A stretch of DNA of 64,000 nucleotides from CAXBOO01 sp963977425. GTDB taxonomy: Bacteria; Bacteroidota; Bacteroidia; Flavobacteriales_D; Luteibaculaceae. The position numbers were made by a program, and so were the translations under genes. Of this stretch, positions 54,901 to 62,986 are shown piece after piece (within the stretch, counting starts at the first letter, position 1; the number at the start of each line of letters is the position of its first letter). The stretch covers positions 186,001 through 250,000 of the forward strand of contig CAXBOO010000005.1 in the NCBI GenBank assembly GCA_963977425.1, in the 5' to 3' direction. The notes under the pieces were generated by a model. That model did not search any database, was not told where the DNA came from, and worked only from the letters and a program-made list of their open reading frames with translations.

Positions 54901-57330
54901 GTCATTATATCAGATGGCGGTACAAATTCATTCACTTTTACTACGCCTGATACAAACCCCAATTACACCGGCACCATCGTCAATCAATTACAACCTGGCA
55001 ACTATACTTTCACAATTACAAGTGTACGAGACTTAAGTTCTGGCTGCACAAATTCTTCTGGAACAGGATCAGCTGATATAACGGTCAACCCTTCTCCTAT
55101 TCTAGATCTCTATGTTTACGACATCAATGGAACTAGAGCAAAAAGCCATGCATTTTGTTTAGGCAACGGACCCGCAACTTTAGAAGTAGATGGTTTACCA
55201 GACCCAAATTTGGCTTACAATTTAACCTACAAAATTGTTGGCAATCCGGATATTACTTATCCTGAAATGCAAATTGATCAAAACAATCGTCAGTTTACTT
55301 TCGACACTTTAGTACCCGGTACTTACCAAATATTCATCGCACGTGTTACCGATAACTCTGCAGCTGGATGCGGAGGCTATGGCGATACCATAAGCATCAC
55401 TATTCATCCACTTCCAACACTTGCACTGAATGTAGTAGACGACATCATTTGCTTGGGTCAATCAGCCGAAATAGAGGCTACCGTTGGTGTCAATCCTCCT
55501 ATCTCATTTGATTTAAATGAAGAAAATGGCAAAGACGTTCAAACTTACACTCCAAGCGGCAGCAATACTTTCCGTTTTTCAGTAACTCCAACAACCATTG
55601 GTTCGCATCGATATATAGCCAGCAATCTAGTAGATGGATCTCTTCCACAATGCAGCAATACAACCAATGCATTTGCTGATATCTACGTCAATCAATTGCC
55701 AACCGCTACTGTTTCTGGGTCAGGAGAATGGTGTGAAGGAACTCCTTTCCAAATTCCTGTAGCCGTTACCGGTGAAGACAGTGTAGATGTTGTTTTCGAC
55801 TTGGGTGGCAACCGAACTTTAAATCAAAGAATTGGATTAACAGGTGGCGAAATCAGTGCATTTCTACCTGTCGGCACCCATCTTATTAATATCACCTCAG
55901 TTACCGATAAAACACCCCAACAATGTGTTGGTAGCGGCTTTGGTCCATTTACTGTTGTAATTCAGCCAAATCCTAGCGCAAGCATTGCATACAACCCAGA
56001 TCCAGTATGTCTAAACGAAAATGTGGACGTAGTCTTTACTGCTACTGGAAACGGTCCATTTGAAATTGATTACATCAATGACTTAGCCATAACTGGAACC
56101 ATTATAGTGAATTCGGCCAATTCTATTGTTACAGATGTTGCGCGTATGGGAATGAACTACACCATTGTAGAAGTTAGAGACGGGACCAACCCGAGCGACA
56201 ACTTAAATTATTGCCAAACCAATCCAAATACTGTTTTTTCTCCTGTTGTAAATGCTTTACCCAAAGCGATAATCACAGGCGATAATGAAATCTGCAAAGG
56301 AGAAACAGCTGAACTAACTTTCAGTTTCACGGAACAAAACTATTTCGATTTCACTTTAACCGATTCATTTGGAGGGATTAATAATTTCACACAGACGGCA
56401 TCTCCTTTTGCGCATAATGTATCTCCTGATTCTACAACTGTTTATCAAGTTGCGCAATTGACAGACGGAAACGGATGCGTTGGTATTGATTTAGGTGCTC
56501 CATTTACAGTTACCGTTTTCGAAAACCCTAACCCGATATTTGTAGCCGATCCACCATCAAGCTGTGCCCCACTCAACACCAACTTATTGAACCTAACCAA
56601 CAATGTAGAACTTGCAAGTTGTCAGATGAATGCTGGAAATAACACCAGTTTCACTTGCGATAGTTTGAATTCTGATTGGGTATTCAACAACCCAGGCACC
56701 TACAATTTAAACTACAGTTTAACGTCAGTTGATGGCTGTACTGTAAACGGAAATATTCAAAATTTCTTTACTGCTTTCAGCAACCCCGTAGCCGATTTTA
56801 TTTGGAACCCTTATAGCCCAACAACCGTTCACCAAAGCTTGCAAATAACCAATAGAAGCATCGAGGCTGATTCATCTTACTGGGAAATACAAGACGAACA
56901 AAATCTTGTCGACATCATTACTAACGCGAGAAATCCTGTAGTAGATTACAGTTTCAAAACCGGAAATTACTTCCATGTATTCTTGTACGTAGAAACCGTT
57001 AATGGCTGTAAAGATTCTATTCAAAAAACCATAGAGGTAAAAGAAGCTACGCCTGTGTACATTCCTAACGCCTTTACACCAAATGGCGACGGCGTTAACG
57101 AAGGCTTTAGAACCGTGTTTGACTACAGTTCGGTTAAAGATTTCTTACTTGAAATTTACAACCGATGGGGAGAAAGAGTTTTTGTAAGCGACGACCCCGA
57201 AGCCTATTGGGATGGTAACTACAGACTGATTCCGGCTAAGCCCGATGTATATGTTGTGAAAGTAACTGTAACCTTTGATTACAGTTCTACAGAGCAAATA
57301 TTTGAAGCGAAAGTGACATTGGTACGATAA
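51934..57330 (+). CDS. Giant cell-surface protein with lamin-tail and CHU_C domains
   Basis: 1798 residues from GTG at 51934. A signal peptide ends about HSSAQL. A lamin-tail domain covers about 50-200 (ILINEVQMAPTTDD, GEWIELYNPDE, IPQGTIVPPLGFVVIRG). Long stretches of SprB-like and Ig-like modules follow, many opening with LPTA or NPSP and carrying a short cysteine pattern (SGSGEWCEGTPF, TGDNEICKGETAEL). The end (VYIPNAFTPNGDGVNEGF from about 1706 to the last residue) is a CHU_C gliding-motility-associated domain, a type B T9SS signal that usually leaves the protein at the cell surface. It is probably an adhesin or gliding-related protein. The gene stands alone, 3 bp from the convergent sigma factor gene. 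Confidence 0.9.
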   Translation: MPIKYISYSVRYVLAIFTCVISIHSSAQLTLTTSSTDNFQCDGVSCEYDGPSILINEVQMAPTTDDGSFYETATTRQGEWIELYNPDECKSIDVSCYYLGNAATDGNITASGGFIIPQGTIVPPLGFVVIRGRNAPNVPNNQLIENGGNTYEFTTNTANSCIGTGGTRLWFPNAGGWFAFYDQNGVPQDAIQWGNPPALDLRTAPCKATSTGCGFTGNLLDYNSIIPARKATLQNNAVNASARTFQRNPDGAAWRGSEGPATIGQCNQGCIPIQTISCNGTVSVNPTNGRGPYLYVWDDSRAQTTKTANGLCAGVYCVSVTDADGKTGAACVEIKDFVPTVTLIEDGDLCEDEPAFPLTGGSPANGVDGATGIYSGPGVSGTNFNPASANIGENEIQYVYVDSATCTDTATAIINVHPLPTTEANADKDIICLGESVILFGAGADNYSWNNGVVDSVPFSPTETKMYVLTGTTIFGCEVLDSVLVEVSNPLEAGVGDTATICPGDDFFLTDILSGYDIDGRWEPEESPALTLDALSGAMTNTDNLLPGIYHFNYIVEPDAPCENDTATATIIVPEKPIILDVDAVCSIDRTSYTVTFTIEEGDSTTYNVSYPGTITPLPPYIYTSNPIPSNTALTIYVNDGFNCGLDSAIVDLDCSCITDPGTMSPNPVSICGLLPYNANNDFNTDSIDDGNDAFWFFLHDGNAFTLVNPIDSNQTGIFNFNQNTMAFGQTYYVSTAMANALPNGSLDHSDVCFRVSQGTPVSWNPLPVLSISAVDTLCVTSPTYNLQVNVQVGTIPIDITIEETPLVGPTTQTVNTLNSLSSTIPYAPTSTTTYTVVNYIDNKGCVGDIMPPSIQVVVDRPIEVDISATNNPSCASPISPGMITLLVDGDETDFWVVVKNNLNTSLDTFQVLRQVATDFPVTHFTPNAATVYEIHDVYANERNVCAPIFRGEAIINPTPTADISRDGVYCQIDPIPFDFSFTGIGPWEVIISDGGTNSFTFTTPDTNPNYTGTIVNQLQPGNYTFTITSVRDLSSGCTNSSGTGSADITVNPSPILDLYVYDINGTRAKSHAFCLGNGPATLEVDGLPDPNLAYNLTYKIVGNPDITYPEMQIDQNNRQFTFDTLVPGTYQIFIARVTDNSAAGCGGYGDTISITIHPLPTLALNVVDDIICLGQSAEIEATVGVNPPISFDLNEENGKDVQTYTPSGSNTFRFSVTPTTIGSHRYIASNLVDGSLPQCSNTTNAFADIYVNQLPTATVSGSGEWCEGTPFQIPVAVTGEDSVDVVFDLGGNRTLNQRIGLTGGEISAFLPVGTHLINITSVTDKTPQQCVGSGFGPFTVVIQPNPSASIAYNPDPVCLNENVDVVFTATGNGPFEIDYINDLAITGTIIVNSANSIVTDVARMGMNYTIVEVRDGTNPSDNLNYCQTNPNTVFSPVVNALPKAIITGDNEICKGETAELTFSFTEQNYFDFTLTDSFGGINNFTQTASPFAHNVSPDSTTVYQVAQLTDGNGCVGIDLGAPFTVTVFENPNPIFVADPPSSCAPLNTNLLNLTNNVELASCQMNAGNNTSFTCDSLNSDWVFNNPGTYNLNYSLTSVDGCTVNGNIQNFFTAFSNPVADFIWNPYSPTTVHQSLQITNRSIEADSSYWEIQDEQNLVDIITNARNPVVDYSFKTGNYFHVFLYVETVNGCKDSIQKTIEVKEATPVYIPNAFTPNGDGVNEGFRTVFDYSSVKDFLLEIYNRWGERVFVSDDPEAYWDGNYRLIPAKPDVYVVKVTVTFDYSSTEQIFEAKVTLVR

Positions 57331-57333
57331 TTA

Positions 57334-57894
57334 TTACTCCAATAGCTTCTTTAAATTTTGTTTTCCTCTACGTATATGTGACCGCACTGTATTGACGGGC
57401 ATTCCCATTTTATCGGCTATTTCTTGGTACTTCATCTTGTTGACGTATTTCAGAAACAAACACTCACGCTGTGCATCGCTTTTTAGTTTTCGCAGCAGCC
57501 TATCGGCGCCTAATTCTATCAGAAAAGCATATTCATCTTCCGATTCTGGCACTGAAGATTGCTGAGCAGCACGTTCGGCATGCCGACGCTTAGATTCTTC
57601 TTTCCGAATAGCATCTATGCAATGATTTCTTACCACTGTAGATAACCATGTCTTGAGTTTCGCCGCATCGTTCGGGTCAAATACAATGATTTTATTGCTG
57701 ATTTTCTCTAAAGATTCATCAAACAGAATATCGCCATCTAAGTCTTTGTATTGCTTAATGGTTTTTTTTATAATTCCAAGGAGATATGCCCCATGTGTTT
57801 TGCGCAACAAAATATAGCCTTCGTTTTTGGCGCGTTGATTTTGAGCATGTAGTTTTACTAGAATTTGGGCATTTACAGCCTTTTCCGACGGCAT
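57334..57894 (-). CDS. ECF-type sigma factor
   Basis: 186 residues. Region 2 spans about 25-100 (GDILFDESLEKI, LKTWLSTVVRNHCIDAIRKEE) and region 4 about 125-185 (DAQRECLFLKYVNKMKYQEI and MGMPVNTVRSHIRRGKQNL as the helix-turn-helix). The linker is charged. ECF sigma factors redirect RNA polymerase to a small set of genes. No anti-sigma gene is adjacent: its ATG follows directly on the stop of a membrane GT2. The signal is unknown. Confidence 0.88.
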   Translation of the reverse strand: MPSEKAVNAQILVKLHAQNQRAKNEGYILLRKTHGAYLLGIIKKTIKQYKDLDGDILFDESLEKISNKIIVFDPNDAAKLKTWLSTVVRNHCIDAIRKEESKRRHAERAAQQSSVPESEDEYAFLIELGADRLLRKLKSDAQRECLFLKYVNKMKYQEIADKMGMPVNTVRSHIRRGKQNLKKLLE

Positions 57895-59037
57895 TTATTT
57901 TGTCCAAATTTTCACTGGCTTCAACCACAATGAGAACACTACAAAAGCATTAAAAATCGGAGAAATATACTGCCATACAACCAATGGAATACCTTTTGCT
58001 CCGTAGGCTAGTTTTGAAGATAATATCGTGTTGAACAATAGTTCTAATACTGTTTTAACCCCAAAGAACAACAAAGCGATTTTTGTTAACTCGTTTTCAA
58101 AACCAAAACAAATTAGAAAATACAAACTCAAAGCCAAACTACCCAAATCGGTCAGAGGGGCTATCATGAGCAATAGTTTATGAGCAAACTTATATTTTCT
58201 ACCGGCTGAAAGATGTCTTCTTTTTTGATTCCAATAAGCTACAATGCCTTCTATGGCTTTTGTCTCCACAAATGCTTTTGGATTGAGCAACAACGTTTTC
58301 TTGAAGTGTTTCGCGAATTTCTGAACGAACAAATCATCATCGCCGTATGGTAACTTATACAAGGCTTTAAAACCGCCTAACTTCAGAAATATATTTTTTG
58401 AGTAGCCAATGGCTCTACCTACCCCCATATAATACACGCCCAAGCTGCTAAAACCAGTATATGAAATAGCGCCATTCAAGCCTTCCATTTTTTGTAGCCA
58501 TCCAGCAAAGCCAGCATCGCCTGTAATAGGGCTATGTCCTAAAACCATGCTGTTTCCTTTAGCAAATTGCTCGGCAAACAAGGGCAAACAATTTTCGTCT
58601 TTTGGGTAACAATCGGCATCTGTCAGCAACATAGCTTCTTGTTTGGCTCCTTTAATGGCCAAGGTCAAAGCGAATTTCTTTCCTGACAAACGCACCTTAT
58701 CTTCACGTAAGTATATGACGTGTAAAGCGCTATTTTCCGCCTCTATTTTCTCTAAAATTTTGGGTGTTCCGTCCCAAGACTGATCGTCAGCAACCACCAT
58801 GTCACCTGATTCAGGAAGAACCTTCAACCACTTTTTTACATTTTCTTCAATAATAGCTTCTTCATTTTTAACCGCCATGATTAAAGTGATGTCAGACGAT
58901 TTTTTTTCTGGGGCACTCGTAGTGTACGCTTTAAGAATTCCGAAGAAAAGCAAGACCTGCTTTATGATAGAAATCGTAACCACCGCAGCCAATACGAGAA
59001 GTACAGTATTTTGAAGTATTATATCCACGGGAAGCAA
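57895..59037 (-). CDS. Membrane-anchored glycosyltransferase family 2
   Basis: About 380 residues. A hydrophobic N-terminus (ILQNTVLLVLAAVVTISII) anchors a GT-A domain with MAVKNEEAIIEENVKKW, VADDQSWDGTPKIL, LLTDADCYPKD and the QKRRHLSAGRKY motif typical of processive or near-processive GT2 enzymes; two or three helices follow. There is no ATG at the 5' end; TTG at 59037 or GTG at 59028 are the options. It is coupled to the sigma gene with no bases between. Substrate is unknown. Confidence 0.85.
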   Translation of the reverse strand: MLPVDIILQNTVLLVLAAVVTISIIKQVLLFFGILKAYTTSAPEKKSSDITLIMAVKNEEAIIEENVKKWLKVLPESGDMVVADDQSWDGTPKILEKIEAENSALHVIYLREDKVRLSGKKFALTLAIKGAKQEAMLLTDADCYPKDENCLPLFAEQFAKGNSMVLGHSPITGDAGFAGWLQKMEGLNGAISYTGFSSLGVYYMGVGRAIGYSKNIFLKLGGFKALYKLPYGDDDLFVQKFAKHFKKTLLLNPKAFVETKAIEGIVAYWNQKRRHLSAGRKYKFAHKLLLMIAPLTDLGSLALSLYFLICFGFENELTKIALLFFGVKTVLELLFNTILSSKLAYGAKGIPLVVWQYISPIFNAFVVFSLWLKPVKIWTK

Positions 59038-59074
59038 TTTAGCATTTATGCCCTAAACTTTTTACACAAAGACG

Positions 59075-59082
59075 TAAGTTTG
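59075..59082 (+). promoter_or_regulatory. -7 box of tgt
   Basis: TAAGTTTG fits TAnnTTTG and is followed by C. It ends 17 nt before the tgt ATG, so the leader would be about 10 nt. No clear -33 box. Confidence 0.42.
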
Positions 59083-59099
59083 CGTCCTACTCAAGCAAT

Positions 59100-60230
59100 A
59101 TGCAATTCAAGCTCGAAAAAACCGATCCGAAATCTTCGGCTCGTGCCGGAACAATCGTTACTGAACACTCTACTATACAGACGCCTATTTTTATGCCTGT
59201 AGGTACTGTCGCCACAGTTAAAGGCGTTCCGCGTGAATATTTGAGCAACGACATTGATGCCCCAATAATATTGGGCAACACCTACCATTTGTATTTACGT
59301 CCAGGCATGGAGATAATAGAAAAGGCTGGTGGATTGCACAAATTCTCAGGTTGGGACCGATCACTCCTTACTGATAGTGGTGGGTATCAAGTATATTCTT
59401 TAGGTAAGAATGTAAAAATCAACGAAAAAGGTGTGGCTTTTAAATCGCACATTGATGGAAGCAAACATTTTTTCACGCCAGAATACGCTATAGACGTTCA
59501 AAGAAGAATTGGCGCCGATATTATTATGGCATTTGATGAATGTACTCCTTACCCATGCGAAAAAGGATATGCCACACGCTCTATGCACATGACCCATAGA
59601 TGGTTAAAACGCTGCATGGAACAAATGGATAAAACCGAAGGCATGTATGGCTACACACAAAGCTTGTTCCCCATTATACAAGGTAGTGTCTACCCAGAAC
59701 TACGAAAACAATCTGCCGAGTTTATTGCTGCACAAGGCGCTGAAGGAAATGCCATAGGTGGATTATCTGTTGGTGAACCCGATGAAGAAATGTACGCCAT
59801 GTCGGATTTAGTTTGCAACATCCTTCCTAAAGACAAGCCCCGTTACTTAATGGGCGTAGGTACACCTGCCAACTTACTAGAAAACATCGCTTTGGGTGTA
59901 GACATGTTCGATTGTGTAATGCCAACCCGTAATGGTAGAAACGGAATGATTTTCACTTCGGAAGGCATCATCAATATGAAAAACAAAAAATGGTGCGACG
60001 ATTTCGGTCCTTTAGACCCGAACGGAAGTTCTGAAGTAGATAGATTGTACTCAAAAGCATATGTCAGACACTTGTTTCAAGCAAAAGAAATGTTAGGACC
60101 AATTATATGCAGCATACATAACTTAGCGTTCTACCTTAAATTGGTACGCGATGCTAGAGAGCAGATTCTTGCCGGCACTTTTGCTGAATGGAAAAATGTA
60201 ATGGTAAAAAAAGTAAGTACCCGACTATAA
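59100..60230 (+). CDS. tgt: tRNA-guanine transglycosylase without zinc cysteines
   Basis: 376 residues of the Tgt family: NTYHLYLRPGMEIIEKAGG, the catalytic-site segment LLTDSGGYQVYSLG, GGLSVGEPDEEMYAM and VDMFDCVMPTRNGRNG with the second catalytic aspartate. The enzyme puts preQ1 into the wobble position of tRNAs with GUN anticodons. The CxCxxC zinc motif that normally follows DDFGPLDP is absent: the residues are NGSSEVD, then RLYSKAYVRHLF. The downstream histidine (SIHNLAFYL) is kept. It is followed 4 bp later by the permease gene. Confidence 0.95.
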   Translation: MQFKLEKTDPKSSARAGTIVTEHSTIQTPIFMPVGTVATVKGVPREYLSNDIDAPIILGNTYHLYLRPGMEIIEKAGGLHKFSGWDRSLLTDSGGYQVYSLGKNVKINEKGVAFKSHIDGSKHFFTPEYAIDVQRRIGADIIMAFDECTPYPCEKGYATRSMHMTHRWLKRCMEQMDKTEGMYGYTQSLFPIIQGSVYPELRKQSAEFIAAQGAEGNAIGGLSVGEPDEEMYAMSDLVCNILPKDKPRYLMGVGTPANLLENIALGVDMFDCVMPTRNGRNGMIFTSEGIINMKNKKWCDDFGPLDPNGSSEVDRLYSKAYVRHLFQAKEMLGPIICSIHNLAFYLKLVRDAREQILAGTFAEWKNVMVKKVSTRL

Positions 60231-60234
60231 TTTT

Positions 60235-61317
60235 GTGTTAACGATACTCGACAAATACATCATCAAAAAATTCTTAGGCACCTTTATTTTCATTCAGGTG
60301 CTCATTATGGCCATTGCCGTGGTGTTCGACGTGTCCGAAAAAATTGATGATTTCCTGGATAGTAATGCTACATTTTACGAAATCATCGTTCGTTATTACA
60401 TCAATTTTGTACTCTATTATTCCAACCTTTTTTCCTCATTACTCATTTTCATTTCTGCCATATTGTTCACAAGCAAAATGGCGCAACGCAGTGAAATAAT
60501 AGCCATTTTGGCCAGCGGCGTTTCGTTTAGGCGCTTGCTACGCCCTTACTTTATTAGTGGCTTGTTCCTTACCGGAATAGCCATGATTCTAAACCACTTT
60601 TTCATTCCTTACGCCAACAAAGGACTCAACTCATTCATGGAAGAACATATGTGGAATACCTACCGCATATTGGAGCGCAACATGCACCGTGAAATGGTTC
60701 CAGGCACTATTGTTTATGCCGAAAGCATCAATTTAGACTACAATGTCGTTTACCAGTTTAGTTTAGAAAATTGGGAAGATGGAAAACTGACAAAAAAACT
60801 AATTGCCGATAGAGCCATCTATCTTGAAGAAGATAGTGTTTGGAGCATCAAAAATTATTTCATTCGCGATTTTTTACCCGACGGTTCTGAAATTATAGAA
60901 CGTGGGTTTGCAAAGGATACGGTAATGAATTTGCACATCAACGATTTCGGGCAAAGATTAACTATAGCAGCGACCTTAGACTATTACCAACTCAACGAAT
61001 ACATAGAAAAAGAACGTCTAAAGGGTTCTAATAAAGTACCCTATTTGTTGATAGAAAAACATCAACGGACATCGTACCCCGTTGCTACGTTTGTGTTGAT
61101 ATTGATTGCCGTAAGTCTATCGTCTCGAAAATCCAGAGGAGGTACCGGACTGCATTTGGCGCTAGGCATTGTGTCGGCGGTAACTTATATCTTTTTGATG
61201 AAGATAACTTCCGTAGCAACCACCAATGCCGGATTGAATCCATTCATATCAGTATGGATTCCCAACATCCTATTTGGCTTGTACGCTGTGTACTTATACA
61301 GAAAAGCTCCTAAGTGA
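60235..61317 (+). CDS. LptF/LptG family permease
   Basis: 360 residues. Six helices in two groups of three flank a periplasmic beta-jellyroll (about 130-260), as in LptF and LptG: LDKYIIKKFLGTFIFIQ at the N-terminus, SEIIAILASGVSFRRLLRP in the cytoplasmic loop, and SVWIPNILFGLYAVYLYRK at the end. It works with LptB to pull lipopolysaccharide from the inner membrane. Whether it is LptF or LptG cannot be decided alone. Start is GTG at 60235. It is 4 bp behind tgt; an RHS remnant begins right after its stop. Confidence 0.88.
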   Translation: MLTILDKYIIKKFLGTFIFIQVLIMAIAVVFDVSEKIDDFLDSNATFYEIIVRYYINFVLYYSNLFSSLLIFISAILFTSKMAQRSEIIAILASGVSFRRLLRPYFISGLFLTGIAMILNHFFIPYANKGLNSFMEEHMWNTYRILERNMHREMVPGTIVYAESINLDYNVVYQFSLENWEDGKLTKKLIADRAIYLEEDSVWSIKNYFIRDFLPDGSEIIERGFAKDTVMNLHINDFGQRLTIAATLDYYQLNEYIEKERLKGSNKVPYLLIEKHQRTSYPVATFVLILIAVSLSSRKSRGGTGLHLALGIVSAVTYIFLMKITSVATTNAGLNPFISVWIPNILFGLYAVYLYRKAPK

Positions 61318-61322
61318 TTATT

Positions 61323-61393
61323 TTGGTTGATTACTGCCCGGGCGGGTCTATTATGCCTAGACGTAACTTTAATGCCGTTATGGCTTCAATGGC
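61323..61393 (+). pseudogene. Frameshifted RHS core remnant
   Basis: The frame from 61323 reads LVDYCPGGSIMPRRNFNA, recognisably the RHS core stretch DYYPFGSIMPGRNFNA, then runs out of register. From 61376 another frame reads RYGFNG and runs on into MEKDDEIKGFG. The residues that normally join NFNA to YRYGF are missing, which fits a deletion of about 10 nt. The RHS reading frame upstream of 61323 is gone: the permease stop codon is 5 bp away. Confidence 0.7.
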
Positions 61394-62167
61394 ATGGAGA
61401 AGGACGATGAAATAAAAGGTTTTGGAAACTCTTATACAGCACAATTTTGGCAATCTGATTTGAGATTGGGCAGATGGTTAAGCCTTGATCCATTATCATC
61501 AAGTTTTTCTTGGCAAAGTCCATATGCTGCTTTTGATAATAATCCAATCAAATTTACAGATCCTAGAGGTTTAGCAGCGGGCGATCCAAAAGTAAAAAAA
61601 GGGAGTAGTTTCAAAGATTCAAATGGAAATACGCATAATACCTCTATCGCATCGGTAGACATTGTTGGGAAGAGGAGCTCTCCAAGTTTGATTGATAAGA
61701 TGGTAAGTGGGATTAGAAAATTTGATGAAACGATTATGGGTGATGATGTTCAACATTCGGGACTTGATATAGAGGGAAGTGGAAGCGGCTGGCTTAAGAA
61801 ATCATCGATGTTTAGTGGCGTTTATAGAGCTATATCAAAAGAATTTGTTGATTTGTTGTTGCGTATGAAAAAGGGAATTAAGAAACCGAGTGCTAAGAGC
61901 GCGGCAACCCCAAATAAATTTGATAATAAAACACTTTGGTCAGATAAAGGTTTAGAAGAATTAAACTCTAACGTAAACGAAAAAAAGAGCCGTAGTGCTA
62001 AACCTATTACGACGACTCCTACTGCTGCAGATATTAAAAATGATTCTTTGTTTATAAAATACGCGAGCAGAACTAGCCTTACAGATGTTGGATATATAAA
62101 TATAAAAGCGTCTGATACAACAGAAATGAAGAAGGAGTACATTGTGACTCCACTTATATCACATTAA
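61394..62167 (+). CDS. Orphan RHS C-terminal tip protein
   Basis: 257 codons from ATG at 61394. Residues 1-60 are the RHS-repeat-associated core end: MEKDDEIKGFGNSYTAQFW, RLGRWLSLDPLSS, SPYAAFDNNPIKFTDPRG. In intact proteins this is where the RHS shell ends and the variable, often toxic, tip begins. The remaining 200 residues (after AAGDPKVKKG) show no recognised toxin motif. Whether this ATG is used is unknown; no promoter is apparent and the RHS frame upstream is broken. A lipoprotein gene follows after one base, so the pair could be a displaced tip with its immunity protein, or merely debris. Confidence 0.7.
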   Translation: MEKDDEIKGFGNSYTAQFWQSDLRLGRWLSLDPLSSSFSWQSPYAAFDNNPIKFTDPRGLAAGDPKVKKGSSFKDSNGNTHNTSIASVDIVGKRSSPSLIDKMVSGIRKFDETIMGDDVQHSGLDIEGSGSGWLKKSSMFSGVYRAISKEFVDLLLRMKKGIKKPSAKSAATPNKFDNKTLWSDKGLEELNSNVNEKKSRSAKPITTTPTAADIKNDSLFIKYASRTSLTDVGYINIKASDTTEMKKEYIVTPLISH

Positions 62168-62168
62168 C

Positions 62169-62837
62169 ATGAAATTAAAAAACTTGCAATCGATTTTTAT
62201 TGTTTTGACGCTTCTCTGTGGATGTGAATCAAATGATAATGTTGAGAATGATAGACTTAATCGATTAAAAAAAAATGCAAATGACTCCTTTCTTAAAGGA
62301 AATAATGAAAAAGCATATTTATATCAAGATAGCGTTATCATGATGGGAGAAAAAAAATTAAACACTCTCAATGACATAGGGCTTTATGCTAAAAATTCTG
62401 GTCGATTTGTAAAAAGCAAAGAGTATTTTTTACAAGCATTAAAGCTTTCTAAAAATAAACACGATAGTACATATGTAATAATTAATTTGCTTTCTTGCTT
62501 AATAATGAAGGGTGATTACACAGAAGCCATAGAATATTCTAATAGTATTGTTCCTGAAGAACTTTTCAAATTTGATTTGATTTTACTTAAATCACAGGCC
62601 TACTTTTATAATAGGGATTATAATAAATCAATATCCATTCTTAAGGAATATGGAAGTTTTATTAAACAGTCTGATATTTTAGAAAAAGATTCATTTAGTG
62701 TTTTGAAATATTATATTTTTTTGTCTAAATGCAACTTAGCCTTAGATGACACTCTTTCATATTGTACTAATTACAAAATTGCATACCAACTAGATACTAT
62801 AACGGCAAATTTTTTAGATTCTACGATCTGTAAGTAA
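62169..62837 (+). CDS. TPR-like lipoprotein next to the RHS tip
   Basis: 222 residues. The signal sequence ends TLLCGCES, a lipobox. The rest is helical and TPR-like: NDSFLKGNNEKAYLYQDSV, YFLQALKLSKNKHDST, CLIMKGDYTEAIEYSNSI and YNKSISILKEYGSF are spaced about 35 residues apart. It begins one base after the tip gene stop, so the two should be co-translated if expressed. Lipoproteins with such a place are sometimes immunity proteins, but no family is recognised. Base use is more AT-rich than in the rest of the window, which suggests transfer. Confidence 0.72.
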   Translation: MKLKNLQSIFIVLTLLCGCESNDNVENDRLNRLKKNANDSFLKGNNEKAYLYQDSVIMMGEKKLNTLNDIGLYAKNSGRFVKSKEYFLQALKLSKNKHDSTYVIINLLSCLIMKGDYTEAIEYSNSIVPEELFKFDLILLKSQAYFYNRDYNKSISILKEYGSFIKQSDILEKDSFSVLKYYIFLSKCNLALDDTLSYCTNYKIAYQLDTITANFLDSTICK

Positions 62838-62847
62838 AAAAAAACGT

Positions 62848-62986
62848 CCCGCTCGTCTTCGTTTGTAACGAGGATGGGTGAGTATAGTATTTGTAATGCT
62901 TTTATTGTGCTGAAAAGTTTGCTGTGCAAGATATCATTGGCTTTCCAAACAAGTGCTTCGAAGATTCGAATGTGTTGACAATAATG
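62848..62986 (+). repeat. Repeat copy 1: TGT-loop hairpin plus TGCAAG...AATG segment
   Basis: It opens CCCGCT and then has a hairpin, TCTTCGTT-TGT-AACGAGGA (62856-62874), 8 positions with one G-T pair. After about 50 nt comes the 62 bp segment 62925-62986 that recurs near 63.4 kb with five substitutions and one indel. The hairpin sequence differs between copies but the TGT loop and the CCCGCT lead are kept. Confidence 0.65.
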
